Source of the DNA: Anthoceros angustus
Lineage: Eukaryota > Streptophyta > Anthocerotopsida > Anthocerotales > Anthocerotaceae
Direction of reading: 5' to 3'
Assembly: GCA_010909165.1 (NCBI GenBank)
Contig: MU008158.1
Location: forward strand, 1,203,478-1,267,477
DNA: 64,000 nt
Shown here: one piece after another, positions 34,750 through 48,354 of the stretch
Position numbering within the stretch: position 1 is the first letter of the stretch
Layout: each line of letters opens with the position of its first letter
Program-made: the position numbers and the translations under genes
The notes under the pieces: generated by a model
Seen by the model: the letters and a program-made list of their open reading frames with translations, nothing else
Database searches by the model: none
What the model was told of the DNA's origin: nothing

Positions 34750-37700
34750 TTTGCGGGACAATCTGCCACTGCGACGGATGCGCCTGCAGCTGTTGGTACC
34801 CTCAACGGAGGCTCTGATGTTGCGAGTGTTGTCGATGCAGACATTGCCCTTCCTCCGGTTGCATCAGAGGCCAATGCTCGAACACCGTCTGTGGAAGAAC
34901 CTGAGAGGTCTGGCTGCATTTCAGTTTCGGTTTTGCTCTCCTGACATGGCATCAAAGGTAAGCGACGTGTCAGTCTCACTCCGAGGTTCTGTCAGGCCGG
35001 CAACAGATGTGCATGATACGGAAAACCTTGAGGACGAGCCGGAAGAAAATGGAGGGAGTGAAGGGAGCTCTGATGAGGAGGACGATGACTCCTCTACCGA
35101 TGGGGACTCGGATGAAGATGAGACATGTAGTGATGAGCGTCTGGAAGAGAGTGAAACATGTGGTGACAACGATGACTCTTCACCTGTAAGTGTAGGCTCA
35201 CAACCTATTGCTTTGAACGTCTGAATTATGCAGTGCACCAGGTATTGGTGACCAGCGCCGGACTCTTATGTTGAAGTGTGTTGGACAGGTTCAGTACAGC
35301 GAGGAGAAGATAGATTATCTGCTGGAACGTCTTCTTCAGCGTGAAAGTGAGGTAGAGTGCTTAACTCAGATGTGCTGCGCATCCTTTTTCCTAGAGCTGT
35401 CGCGGTTTTGCTAATTCAAATCAAGCGAAGGAGTTTCGTCGAGTTTTGACCATTAGTTGGAATAGGTGTAAATGCTCTGTCGCTAAAGTTGAATTATTGA
35501 TAATTTCATTCTATAATTACTTCATATTTATATGGGTCGTAAACGACATGCCCATGGTGTAGCTCATTCTATTGAGTGAAAGTTGCATGCTAACTTTTAA
35601 CATGTGCTTCACAGCTCGCTGATAGCCACGAACATCTAGAGGAGGAAACAGTCTCTCGGGTTACAGCAGAAGTTACAGCAGAGCTTGCCGAAACGCTAAG
35701 CGAAGCAGAGGTAAGGATTACATCTCATCTGGTTTGTAATTTGAACTTGTTCAGGCTGGGCTGACAGCTTTTTCCACTCTGCAGCTGGATGCAGCTGTGA
35801 AAGAGGAGATGGCTACCTATGCTAGAATGTGGAGGAGAAAAGCTAAGAAGCTGGAGGAAAAGGTTTCCATCTTGCAGGTAAGGGTGTGCTTGGTGTCAGA
35901 TCAAAATCTAAGTGCTGTAGTCGCACAAGTCCTGTTCTGATGGATGATAATTGAACAACCGAGCAGGAGAAGCTAGAAGATGCAAAAATTAGCCTCCCCG
36001 AGTTTTACAAGTCACTCGACAGGAGAGCACCAGAGGAGAGTTTGACTGAGGTCTGGAAGCGAAACACACACTGGGCTGGACGTAATGCTCCTTTAGAGGC
36101 TATCCAATTGGCCCAGCAGGCGGAACAGCACCTTCAAAGACAGCGACCTGTGAAGAAGTATGTTGTTCTGCTAGCTGAGGGCCGTCTCAGCTCATCGTTT
36201 GTACTAGTCTGTCCCTGGTTCATGGCTTTGAGCTAACCAGGGAACTTGAGCTTTTTTATCTCTTGTGAAGCTTACCATTGTCCGGTGGTGTGTAGCCGCC
36301 ATGGAAAGCTTATTGAAGCAGGAGCGAGTGGTTTTCTCAAGAGAAAGATTGAAAGTGTTGGGGACGATATTCCTGATCGGCCAGTGGATGGTGATGAAGG
36401 GTGGTCTTTGATGGGTGGCTATCTTGTTGGTAACAATCATGGTGGTTGCCTGATGGGCACAGCTAGATGGGCAGCAGTGTATTCTGCAGCTACCCCAGAA
36501 GAGGCAACCAAGTTAGGCTTGAAACTTCCTGGTGAAGACAAGGTACAATCTCCGTAATATGTGCTGACAGCTATTCTCATGGTTCGTACTGTAGCTTCTG
36601 ACATTTTCCTTAAACATTGCAGATTGAGGAGATAGGTGACCTTGATACTGTAGGGGATCCTTTATATGCTGCGGCTCTTGCCAATGAAAGGTCCAGAGAC
36701 GTGAATGTCAACGTGAAGAAGGTTACTAGAGAATGACCCTGAGACTCTGCTGCAAAAGTCAGGTTCTTCAGTTGAACTGTTGTTGAAAATCTAGGTTTTA
36801 ATGCCCTGTTCTTACAGGTCAGGGAAGTGGACGATATTAGAAGAACCATACGATCGCACAGACTTGGGGGCCGTGAAGTTCGTGTCTCTAGGCGAAAACG
36901 AATTCCAGCAACAGTGGAGAGTGTAATTCTCAACATCCAGTTCTTGTTGCTAGCTGAGCACATTTTTTTAACTCACAATGTTAAATCCATTTGGTCTATT
37001 GTGTTGTTGTCTTGGAACTTTAACACAGCCGAGGCAGGTTCCTCCTTCAGACCTTGAAAAACTAGCTGAAGACTTGCAAGCAGACCGGGGAGTTCGAGAC
37101 TTCATGTCTGATGGAGGGGATCATGTCAACCATGTTGTCAGGGCAGATGAGATCAAAAATCATGGATGTGAAGACGGTGCAAATGCAGGTAGTGACCGAG
37201 AAGGATCTACCGATGTGGCTAATGGTGCCAGGGAAGCAAAGGCTTCCAGAAAGCGTCCTAGGTGGCTGCTTGATGTTCATGGCATTGCGCATGTGGAGAC
37301 TAGCAGTGAAGAGGGAACTGGGCAATATTTTCAACCCATGGAAGTTGATTTGAGGAGTCCGAAGAGACAGCTGCAGGAGGGGCAGGATCAAGAAATCAAT
37401 GAAGAGGTGCGCACAACAGTGGTCATTGATAGTGATGGCGAAAGAGAAGTGGAGGAGCATGTATCTGGATCTTGGACAAGGACTCCTAGATGTCGTAAAA
37501 TTGCCAGCTTGTCTAGCACAGAGATGGGTATGGTCGACCTAAACTTGGTGCCAACATCAACAGCTTCTGAGGGGTTGATTGGTTTACCTGAGACTATTCA
37601 GGACTGCCCTCACACAGTCTTGGCAGAGAAGGAAGATGTCAAGCCGGAGCCAGTTTTTGACAGCATCTTGGGACATGTTTCTCTAAAGGGAGACAAGTTT

Positions 37701-40700
37701 TGCTGTACAGGGTGCGGTGTCCTTATTAAGCAGTCGGATGTCCAGAAGCATCCCATCTTGCCTGTGGGCGTCTGCAGGGGGTGCTTCCAACGATATCATA
37801 GTGGCCCGTTTACTAGGGTACGTTTGGCTGCTTACTGTCAGATGCATTTTTTCAGAATATCCTTTTTTCAGAATATCCTTTGTTGATACATGGAAATCTC
37901 TTCAGGGTGAGGATGGATCAGAGGCAGAGTGTCGCTGGTGTGGGGATGGGGGGAGTATTGTTTGCTGCGAAAAATGTGACAAGGTCTTTTGTGAGAATTG
38001 TATACGACGTAATTTCGGGGAGAATGAACTCAATCGCATACTTCAAACAGAGTGGGAGTGTTACATATGCAACTCCGACCCACTGAAGTCATTGGCCCTA
38101 ACAGAAGTGCCTGGGGAGTTATCGGTGCCGGTGAATGGTCGCAAGAAATCAAGGTATATAGTGTGCGACCAAGACCTTTAGCTTGTGTGGTGATTTCAGA
38201 ACTACCTTTTTAGGCACAGATTTTCAGACTCTGCCTTGTTTTCAGTCAGTGTTTAAAAGCTTGGTTTGTGGCAGATCACGTCGCCGAAATATAAAAAAGA
38301 TAGCTGATGATGACGAAACGACCAAAGAGCTTCTACAAATGGAGAAGGTATGGTTTGCTTGAATTGTGGTTGATGCACCTGGTGATGTACCCAAGCATGT
38401 TGTGTGATTTGTTACAAACCTTACAGGACCGGCAAGAAAGACAGGAGAAGTGGCGTGAGGATGCGGCCAGGAAAGATGCTGCATCTATAGCTAAGAAAGC
38501 TGAAGCTGGTCAGAAGGATGAGATAGACCTCGTTGCTGGCAAAGTTGTGGGAGGATATGTTCTTAACACTAAGAAAGATGAAGAATTGGTTTGCGTGTGT
38601 CCAAGCATTTCCAGGCTGTTAAGGCCCCATCAGGTTGGATCTACTCTATCTTCAGGTTCATGAATGTATTTCACTGCCGTTTCTTGCTTGGGCCTCTTAA
38701 CTGTGCGAGCCTGACTTGCTATGCTGCTCTTCTTTGGTTTGTCCTGCTTTCAGGTCAATGGGGTACGATTTATGTGGCAAAATATTGTTGATTCTGTGGA
38801 TAGGGTGAAGTCAGGACAGTGTGGGACAGGATGTATATTAGCCCATAGCATGGGCTTGGGAAAAACATTGCAGGTATATCCAAGATAGCAGTTATTGCTG
38901 GATCTTTGTATGTTTTTAATTGGGAACAATCTTACTGAGGCCTATTTCTGATGTTATCAATCCGGCATGTGGAGTTTGACTCAGGTTATAGCATTCCTTC
39001 AAGCAGTATTAGCGAAGAAGGATTGGAGCCTCAGAAGTGCCCTTGTTGTAGTCCCAGTCAATGTATTGCACAACTGGCGAAATGAATTCAGGAAATGGAG
39101 GCCAGAAGAGATGGCACCGTTGTCTGTATACATGCTTGAAGAGCCATGCAGGTGAGGATGATGAATTTGAGCGATATCTGGTTTTGCATTTTTTTACCAA
39201 ACCTGGATTGAAAGCCAAAAGCGTCATTGCCAGGGATGAGACGCGGATTAGAGTGTTGCGGAAATGGCATGAGCGAGGTGGTGTCATGCTCATGGGGTAT
39301 ACATCTTTTCGAAGTTTCTTGACTGGGAAAAACAAAGACCAGTCTGTGCGGGCTGAATTTGCGCGCTATTTGCAGGTACTTTTGGTCTGATCCGTTAGAT
39401 CCTGTTTCTCTTGAAACATGTTAGTAACGTATGAAATGATGTGTTTTTAACAGAATCCAGGGCCAGATATCCTCGTATGTGATGAAGCTCACTTGATTAA
39501 GAACCAGTTAACGGAGATCACCAAAGCCTTGAGAAGTGTTAGGACTCGTCGACGTATTGCCTTGACAGGATCTCCATTGCAAAACAACCTGATGGAGTAC
39601 TACTGTGTATGTTGTTAGACTATGGACTTGTTCAATCATGTGTTGGTGAGACCTGTAGGTTCAATAGCTTATTCCTTGAATGTCTTCAATAGCTTACTAC
39701 CTTGAATCTCGTTCTTGTCCTGAGATCTCAGATGGTTGACTTCGTGAGAGAGGATTTTCTGGGGACCCCGCAAAAGTTCCGAAGCATGTAGGTGTTGTAT
39801 GATAGCATTTTTCACCTTGGGGTTTTAGTGACATTGAGCAAGATGAGCAATATCGGTGTTCTTTTCCATGGTGCATTGGTTCATTTGGATTGATCTCTGC
39901 CTACTGAGTTGTGCAGCTTTCTTAACCCTATCGAAAATGGTCAAATGGTCGATTCAACTCCAGAAGACGTGATGACCATGAAGGAGCAGGTAGTTGTTCT
40001 GCACAAGAGGCTGCAGGGGTTTGTACAGCGTGTAAGTATGACCGTGTTGAAGGATGAACTCCCCCCGAAGTGTGCCTATATCATAAGTGTTCGGCTATCA
40101 CCACTACAGCGACTTCTGTATGAAAATTATCTACAGTCCAATTCCCTGCAGTCGTTTGCTGCTATCACTGAGGAGAGGCGATCAAAAAAGAACGGTCTTT
40201 TTGGGGCTTATCATGCTTTGTCCAAAGTAAGAAAAGTTGTGGTACTCCGCCTTTTGAAGGTGGTCCCTTCTACTGTATTCCATCCTGCCACTGTGTCTCG
40301 CATTCTGACACTTGTTTTAATGGCCCCTCAGATTTGGAATCATCCTGAAGTTCTTTGGATTGCCAAAGAGACACGGAGTAAAGAGCCAATCCCAGAATCA
40401 GAAGATAGTGATAGTGAAAACGGTGAAGGGAAGCTGAATCTCGGTAAAATCTTTCCCAAACTTTCATTTCAGGAAGCCTGTCAGCCATGTGCGGTGTTAG
40501 GTGCTCAGCAGCATTCTGCCCATAACTGCAGGTCTTAAGGGTAAGCACGTGCAGCGCCAAGGCAACAAGGAGCTATCAGAGGTAAGAGCGAGAGTGTTTC
40601 TTGGTCTGCTTTGTGAAAGTGCATGCAGAGTGCCTGTGATTTTGGGTGGTTAAATCCTGCTGATTTTGTGAGCTGGGTTGATCTTTAGGCAGACAACAGG

Positions 40701-42669
40701 GTATGGTGGAAGGATGCATATCCTCCTGAAAGCCGAGGGCAGGAGGATACTAGTGGCAAGATGGTCCTACTACTTCACCTGCTTTCTCTATTCTCAGCTC
40801 GAGGAGATAAGGCTCTTGTTTTCAGTACAAGCCTTCCAATGCTTAGTCTTATTGAGAAACACCTGGAGAAGTATCCCCGGGCCTCAGGTGGCTGTTGGAG
40901 AAAAGGGATAGAGTGGTATAGGTACGTTCCCACTACTCCCACTAAGGTTGTGTGCTTATTTATACCTTACTGGTTCAGATTGAGTGATTGTTCGTTTATG
41001 CGGGGTTTGGTATGGCTTGGCAAAGGTATAGGCCTGTAACCGTACAGCTCATGCTTGATCAGGTTTGATGGGACCACTCTGGGAGCAGCGAGGCAAGACT
41101 TCGTCGATCGTTTCAATAATCCGGAGAACGTAGATGTTCGGTGCATGCTGATATCCACAAGAGCTGGATCACTCGGAATCAACCTACCATCAGCAAATCG
41201 TGTGGTCATGGTTGATGGTTCATGGAATCCCACACATGACTTACAGGCTCTTTTCAGGGTGTGGAGGTATTGTTCACATTTTGTTTCGAGGTTTGCAACT
41301 TTTGTTCTCAACGATGATGGCCCCCGTGTTGCCTAGTCTGGTGCTGTGTCTTTGATGTGAGGATTTCTGAATAAGATGCAATTTTGGCGTGCAGATTTGG
41401 GCAGAAAAAGCCTGTGTATGCCTATCGCCTTTGTGCACACGGAACTATGGAAGAGAAAATCTACAATCGCCAGGCAAGTTTTCCATATGTTTCCAGAGTA
41501 CCCTGCCACGTAGCACATAAGGTGAAGCTGTTACACCTATCCCGATTACTGCAGGCTAATATGATATTGTGGGAAACAGGTTTTCAAGGAGGGAATGGCT
41601 GCAAGGGTCCTGGATCAAATTCAGGTCAACAGGCATTTCACTGCCATTGATCTGTTGGCGTTGTTCAAGCTTGACAACGACAATGATGGTTACGACTTCG
41701 AGCAGGGAAAAATTGTCCTGGAGAGCAAAGCATCAAGTTCTGTACCTCCTGCTATGGTGACGGGAAAGCCAAGCAGTGGTTTACCTAGACTGCTGTCCGG
41801 CAATGGCCCTATTACAGACGATGTGATGAGGGATCTTCTTGCAGAGCATCATCCTAAGTAAGGTTCCTTAGCCGACAGGAGCACCTCACATGTTTGAGGA
41901 GTGCTATATGTGAAATGCATTAACATCTCGATGTGATCGTTCATGCAGGTGGATAATTGGATACCATGAGCATGAGCCTCTCCTTGAAGATATGGAGGAT
42001 GAGAAGCTTTCGGAGGAGGAAGTAGCTGTTGCCTGGGAGAAATACAACAAACAAGAGGCGCTTGCCTCCCAGCAACAGGCGGCGTATCAGCAACATGCTG
42101 CGCAGCAACAGCAACATGCTGCGCAGCAACAGCAACATGCGGCGCAGCATCTGCAACATGCGGCGCAGCAGCAGCACCATGCGGCCCAGCACCAGCACCA
42201 TGCGGCGCAGCAACAGCAAGCCTGGCTGGCAGTCCAAGCCTGGCAACAGCAGCAACAAGCTGCGCTGCAGCAGCAACAAGCTTCGGTGCAGCAGCAGCAA
42301 GCTTCGGTGCAGCAGCAGCAACAGCAAGCTTCGGTGCAGCAGCAGCAAGCTTTGGTGCAGCAGCAACAGCATGCGCAAGGAAAGTTTCCGTGGCAGACTT
42401 GTTTCCAGCATGGCAACAGTTCCCTCCAGGAGGTACATCAGCAACAAGGTGTACATATGCAGCAACATCGTCGGGGAGATACAGTGTCTCCGCAAGCGGG
42501 TAGGCAGTTGGAGCAATCTTCGACACGCAATATTGGCTTGGTGCACTACCCAACGTGTAGCCCAGAGGATCACGCGAGGTTCTTCAGTAGAGCTCGTCTC
42601 GCGCCTGGTGATCAGGTCATGTGCAACACCTGTAAGCAGGTTGTGGGCTGGGAGGTCGTAAACCGCTAA
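34750..42669 (+). CDS. ATRX: ATRX-type SWI/SNF chromatin remodeller with ADD domain
   Basis: About 20 exons. An acidic N-terminal part (near 35000-35185) leads to a coiled coil over 35615-35877 and 35967-36157. The ADD domain is split: [13 protein letters not shown] ... CRGCF at 37700-37817 and [20 protein letters not shown] at 37930-38010. Helicase motifs follow: [12 protein letters not shown] (Walker A, about 38840-38873), [11 protein letters not shown] (39045), [10 protein letters not shown] (DEAH box, about 39475), LTGSPLQNN (39565), then the C-terminal lobe [17 protein letters not shown] (40807), [11 protein letters not shown] (41155), and RVWR joined across an intron to [11 protein letters not shown] (41397). 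[12 protein letters not shown] (41950) matches the ATRX family after the helicase. ATRX uses ATP to remodel and deposit histones at heterochromatin; ADD reads H3 tails. The protein ends in a Gln/Ala/His-rich tail with stop at 42667. The start codon and first exons are uncertain. Confidence 0.93.
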
Positions 42670-43110
42670 GTTGTAGTCAGCCAAGCTGTGGCAAATTTTG
42701 TTGTACATTAGTTAGTCTCAAACAACTGATTCACTAAAACTTTCATAGGATTTGTGAGGTCATGATTGCCTCACTCGCTCACTCACTCACTCACATCCGC
42801 ATGCCAGGCCCAAGTTTTGCTCTTTTCTCCTGGGCATGGTCTGGGGGATCTGAGTCTGTCTTTGTGGTGGAAGTGGAAGGTTTCGTTATCCACAGCGGTG
42901 AGAAAAAGTTTGGGCATACCAGGTAATGAAATTTAGAGGGTGGCGGATGATGTTTGGATTTGAGGATATTTTATATAAATATTATTTTTATAGTATATAT
43001 ATATAGTTCTGTATCTATATATATATGTTATATTTAAAATTTATTAGCTAATTACAGCTTGTTCTCCTGAAGTAGTGAATAATGCTATAGCTACGGAGCT
43101 ATAGCTTTGT
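42670..43110. other. 3' flank of the ATRX-like gene
   Basis: 3' UTR-like sequence with a CACTCACT run near 42775-42793, then very AT-rich DNA (TATATA runs, 42960-43030). No gene is seen. Confidence 0.5.
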
Positions 43111-43854
43111 TGACTAGGTGGGTATAAGATGTATAGGATACATATCCTTCATTTTGTTTTTTAAGGATCTTTTAGTAAAAAATACCCTATCACCTAATAA
43201 AATTTCCTTGTCCTACCAAGGAGGTTTACGAGGTACATCCATCCATGTGAGAGTTTGTTTGAATGGATGTACATACATAATATGGGCCGTGTTGGAAGAG
43301 GGAGGGAAGTGTGAAGAAGGAGAGTCCGTTTGAAATTCGAAAAGCTGACACATGACTGTCGCACTCTGTACATTGGGTGCACATATCACTCTATTCCTAG
43401 CCCTAGCCATATATGTACATACATATGTACATGGGCTTCGGCCAGCTAAGATTCTGGCATGACGTGGTAAGGACATTTTTGCCGTGCTTGGCAACCAAAG
43501 GGAAAAAGGACGAGCTCGGCAAGGCAAAGGAAGGGAAGGCTGGAAGCGGGGGAGTTTGTGGATTCGTGAATGGTGAGTGGTGGAGTGGTGAGCAGTGGAG
43601 AGGCAGCGTCGCGTTGCGCCCCACTTGCTCTGCCAGAAGAGCAACAGAACAGGGGCTAGGCGAGGGTAGGGTAGGGTAGGCTGGGTTGTCATGGAATCCA
43701 ATCCGCACCTCCGCACACGTACCTGCACCCCGCACCCGCACACGCACCAACAAGCCTTTCATCCTTCCATCCTTTCACCCCTTCCTACATTCATCACCCA
43801 CTACGCTGGCCTGTCCCCGAACCGGCTGGCCTTGGAGTCGTCTGTTTCAGCCCG

Positions 43855-43910
43855 GCTGGGGGCTGGGGGCTGGGGCTGGGGCTGCGGCTGGGGCTGGGGC
43901 TGGGCTGTCT
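43855..43910 (+). repeat. GGGGCT-rich tract
   Basis: Repeated GGGGCTGGGGCT over about 55 bp, with enough G runs for a G-quadruplex. Confidence 0.75.
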
Positions 43911-44193
43911 CTTGCAGGGCGGGCGGGCATGCAAGCCCTCTTCTCCTCTGCCCTCCCCGTTCCGTGCCCCCCTCACGGGACGGAACGGCACGGACGCAAT
44001 CTGTTCACGTGCACCAGCAAGGGGTCGGGTCCGGACTCCACACTCCCCCCTTCACCTACCTCGCCAGTCCCAGTCCCAGTCCCAGGCGAATATATGCGCC
44101 AGTCCCGAGGCGCCCCGATTTTTCCTCCCCCCGTTCCCCCACCCACTTCACCTTATTACCAAACTGCGTACAGTATGTATGTATGCGGCCAAA

Positions 44194-44228
44194 TCCGAAT
44201 CCGAATCCGAATCCGAATCCGAATCCGT
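44194..44228. repeat. (AATCCG)n hexanucleotide microsatellite
   Basis: About six perfect AATCCG units. Confidence 0.9.
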
Positions 44229-44759
44229 TGCAGCAGTTACGAATGACGTCATGTATGTGTACCACCGATTTTATTATTACCGCAGCAACGGAGGGTAGGC
44301 GAGGGTCAACAGCATGGACGACTAGCCGTCTAGGCGACTAGCCCGATGATGATGATGGATCCCATGTCCAGTGCGTCACCGCAAGCGCAAGCAGCCAAAT
44401 CCCGGCCGACGCCGACCAAAACTATTTTAATTAACTCTCGCCACTCGGCAGTCGCCAGACGCCAGTCGGCTAGTAGGCTAGTCGGCTAGTCTGCTAGTCG
44501 GGCAGTCGGCTAGCCGCCCCAGCCGCCCCAGCCGCCCCAGCCGCCCGACCGACCACGCTCCCCGCCTCTCTTCTCCTGCCACCCGCATCCCACGTTCTAT
44601 CCATGTACTGTACATACACCACACACACTTACGTACTGCCGTCCCACTGGCTACACTACGTGGCACTGACGTGGCGACGCCATTGGCCCAGCTGGAGCCT
44701 GGAGCCTGGAGCCTGGAGCTGGATGCTGGTCGGCCACCGCCAGACGCGTCCAAGGCGAC

Positions 44760-46114
44760 CGCGTCTCCCCTCATTATATCCTCTCACGTCACTTTAACGC
44801 CGTTTCTTTCCGTTCGCGATTCGCACGTTCCAGGTACTGTCCGTTGGATCGATAGGCATGTCGGCCTTTTCACCTTCCTCCATATCATATTGTTTTTTAT
44901 GTCGCAAGGCTACATGATGACTTCATCTCATGTCCTCTTGTCATCGATAAATCAGCTGGTGTTTGGGCATCCATGCATGTTCCATGTAGCTAATATACCT
45001 AGTCTAATGCATTTTGCGCTGGCCGGCCCCGGCCCTGGCCCGGCCCCGCCCGGCCGCGGCAGTTAAAAATGGATCCCATCCCCGATTTCACCGCGCCCCG
45101 GGCCGCGCCACGAAAGATGGGTCCGGTCGTTGCTCTCATCACCCGCGATTTTCTGCTCTCCTTCCTCTCATGCGGGCTGTGGGCTGTGGCTTGCGCCGGC
45201 TTGCAGGCGACACCGGAGACCGCGGCATCGCGTCCCCGCCCGCCCGCCCTCACCTCGCGGGCCGAATGCCTCTTTCCCCGCTCTGCTACTCCTTCCTGGC
45301 CTCCAGCTCCCTGCGCGGAATGCGCGCCTGCTGCCAGGGGCCTCGCAGCACGCGCCAGATCTGCCCTTCCCGCTCTGCTCTGCCGCTGCTGCTGCCGCTG
45401 CGCCTGCGCCTGCGCCGCATTGTGCTGCCTTGTCTGCCTCGCTGCGTCTCGCACCTCCGTGCTGGCCAGTGAGGCCAAGCGCGGGGGCCTGCGCTTCAGA
45501 ATCTGCTGCCTTCGCCGCACCCGGGCGGCCATCATGTCGTGTGCTGCCCTCGCAATTACCTCGCTCGGGGTTGCATTTTGCTTCCGTTCCTGCTGCCAAG
45601 CCCTCTCCGTTTGAAACCACTGCTGCCGCTTGCAATCTCTGGGCCTCTCTGCTTTTGCTCGCCGCTGCTGCCGCCGCCGCCCGACCCTACCTCGCCTCGC
45701 GTCGGATGGAATGTACTATGGCGGATCCTCGGAGCTTGGCGTTTGGGAGGATGGATGTGTGCATGGCGCTGTCAACGGCAACGGCAACGGCAACGGCAGC
45801 GGCAGGTGGAGTGTGGCGACGGAAATGACTTGGCGTCGGGATGCCCTTCGCTTAACGAGGATGCGGGGTAGTGTTACGGCCTATGCTGCTGCTGCTGCTG
45901 CCGGTGCCGGGGGCATGGACGTTCATATGGATATAGATATCGGTATGGATATGCAGTGCACGCAGTAAGCACGGGGAAGGACGGACGAAGGGAAGGGGGA
46001 ATGGGACTCGGAGAAATGCACGCGCCTTGCCAACACCAGCGCGTTCTCCCGGCGGACCCTTGGATGCTGCAACAGCAATAGTGCCGCCTTGCCTCCCTGC
46101 GCCATCCCTCGGGG
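44760..46114 (+). other. Promoter and leader region of the U-box gene
   Basis: GC-rich, with CGGCAACGGCAACGGCAACG repeats near 45775-45800 and a GCTGCT run near 45885-45900. ORFs of up to 230 codons occur on both strands but have the skewed composition of GC-rich leaders, and none carries a motif. Confidence 0.4.
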
Positions 46115-48354
46115 ATGGATCGTCGACCCGCTCAGCCTCTTCTCCAAGCCCTGATAGACCTGGTTCAGGATCTCTCCACAATTGTGGACCATGTCACAAG
46201 CTACAGGAAAGAATGTGTCAACCTGCTCCGCCGTGTCAAGCTTTTGGCTCCCCTTTTCGAGGAGCTCAGGGATTCCGGGGCCGCTCTCCCTGCCACGGCG
46301 GTCTCTTCGCTCCGTGCCTTAGAGGCTACTCTCAAGAAGTCGAAGCAGTTGCTGGAAGAATGCAGGGACGGGAGCCGCTTTGTTCTGGTAGGTTTTGGGA
46401 ACGTCACCCGCTTACTATTCGTCCATCCTCTTTCGCATTTTCTTTCCTCACACACACGCGGACTCGCCTGCTTCATCAGGTAATGGATCGAGACATATTC
46501 GCTGTCAGATTCCGGACACTGACCGCGGATCTCAGCAGAGCTCTGGACGGCCTTCCGCTCGACCTCTTGGATGTCTCCGATGAAGTTCATGAGCAGGTGC
46601 ACTTCCTTTCCGCCCGGGCCCCAGACACGCACTCTTCTCCTACGAACCCTCCGCTTGCTTACCATTTCACCGCCTTGTTCCCCAGGTCGAGTTGTTGCAT
46701 GCTCAATTGAAGAGAGCCAAAGGAAGGGTGGACAGTCAAGATGAGCAGTTGTACGTTGCGGTCAAGAACATTCTCAAGAGGGAAGGAGAGCCTGCGGCCG
46801 TCCTCGACAGCATCGCTGACAAGCTCCACCTCAGGTCAGAGAGTGCATGGAGACATGAGTTAGCGGCGCTGGAAGCCAAGAAAACGAGAATAGGTTCTGA
46901 GAGAGGCTGCTGGACGCACGATGAGATCGACCGGATTCTCAGAGTTGTGAATCGTATTCGTTGGGTGCCATCCACGGACGAGTACGATGACGGTGTCTTT
47001 CCTGCTTGGAGGGACAAGCCTTCCAGCTCCAAGGGATTCCATGCAAGGAACGGGGTCCCCAATCCTCCTGATGACTTCAAGTGTCCCATCTCTCTGGAGC
47101 TTCTCAAAGACCCCGTCATTGTAGCCACAGGCCAGGCAAGACAACTGTCCTTTCCCTTCCCTTCTGCCCTCCGTACCTTACTTCTGGTGTCAAATCATTT
47201 GGCACTGCTCGTTGCTGGCTCTAATTCAACCTACCTTACCTCTACTGCAGACATATGAACGAGCCTGCATCCAGAAATGGCTGGAGGAAGGCAACCGAAC
47301 GTGTCCAAAGACTCAGCAGACCCTTTCTCACCTGGTCTTGACACCTAATTATGTCCTTCGAAGCTTGATTGCGCAGTGGTGCGAAGCCAATGGCTTGGAG
47401 CCACCCAAGAGGCCCGGCAATGACAAGGGGGGTAAGAATGGTGGGAAGGGCGGCGATTTTGTGGTATCCGGTGGAGACCAGACTCTAGTGGAATCTCTGC
47501 TCCAAAAGTTGAAAAGCCCTCAGCCCGAGGTGCAGAGAGCAGCAGCTGGAGAATTGCGACTTCTTGCCAAAGTGAGCGCAGAAAACAGGGTGTGCATCGG
47601 CAAGTGTGGTGCCATTCCGCTTCTGGTTTCAGTCCTCAGCGCTCAAGATTTGAAGACTCAGGAACATGCAGTCACGGCGCTTCTCAACTTGTCCATTCAC
47701 GAAGGGAACAAGCGGGCAATTGTGTCAGCCAATGCTATCAACCCTATTGTGGAGGTCCTCAAGCATGGGAGCATTGAAGCTCGAGAGAATGCTGCTGCAA
47801 CTCTCTTCAGCCTGTCTGCTGTGCAGGAAAGTAAGGCCACTATCGGAGCCTCAGGCGCCATTCCAGCCTTGGTGGAGCTATTGAAAGATGGCAACAGCAG
47901 GGGCAAGAAAGATGCAGCCACCGCCCTTTTCAGCTTATGTATTTATCCAGACAACAAAGCTATCGCTGTGAAAGCCGGGATTGTCGCTCCCCTCTTGGAG
48001 CTGCTAGTAGACGCGAGCATAGGCATGGTGGATGAATCTCTTGCCATACTGTCTGTGTTGGCAACGCATTCAGAAGCAAGGACAGCCATCTCCAGAGCCT
48101 GTCCCACGGCTGTGCTGGTGGATCTCATCTCAAGTGGATCCTCCAAGAACAAGGAAAACGGTGCTGCTGTTCTTCTCCAGCTGTGTCGTGCTAGCAGCCA
48201 TCATATCACAGCAGGGTTGAAGCTAGGAGCCGCCGCCTGCTTGGAGGAGCTGTCTCAGTCAGGCACATCTCGAGCTAGGAGGAAGGCAACAGAGCTTCTG
48301 CAGCTCTTGAATGAGCAGGAGACTGTCTCAATTGGTTGCGGAAAAGTCCGGTAA
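46115..48354 (+). CDS. Plant U-box E3 ubiquitin ligase with ARM repeats (PUB13/14 type)
   Basis: Four exons, all introns in phase 0: 46115-46387, 46480-46596, 46686-47135 and 47251-48354, giving 647 residues. The N-terminal UND helices include [12 protein letters not shown] and [18 protein letters not shown]. The U-box begins [22 protein letters not shown], split as TGQ and [15 protein letters not shown] across intron 3, and ends [20 protein letters not shown] repeats fill exon 4, with repeats such as [28 protein letters not shown] and [15 protein letters not shown]. The U-box recruits E2 enzymes and the ARM repeats bind substrates; relatives act in immune-receptor turnover and cell-death control. 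Length matches the family (about 610-660). Intron 3 appears to have a GC donor (CCAG then GCAAGA). The subfamily is clear; the exact orthologue is not assigned. Confidence 0.95.

Larger units (their letters stand above)
43110..44760. other. Spacer with simple-sequence tracts, no gene supported
   Basis: Includes a GGGGCT tract (43855-43910), a six-copy AATCCG tract (44194-44228), and clusters of CTAGTCGG (44468-44512) and GCCGCCCCA (44512-44545). Long ORFs here are low-complexity and occur on both strands. Confidence 0.55.

Noticed and set aside
41849-42708. Long Leu/Ala-rich and Cys-rich minus-strand frames
   Set aside because: Shadows of the CAG/CAA repeat encoding the ATRX tail.
45014-45828. 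Frames of 150-232 codons on both strands upstream of the U-box gene
   Set aside because: Ala/Arg/Pro/Cys-rich composition of GC-rich DNA, mutually overlapping, with no motif; treated as leader sequence.
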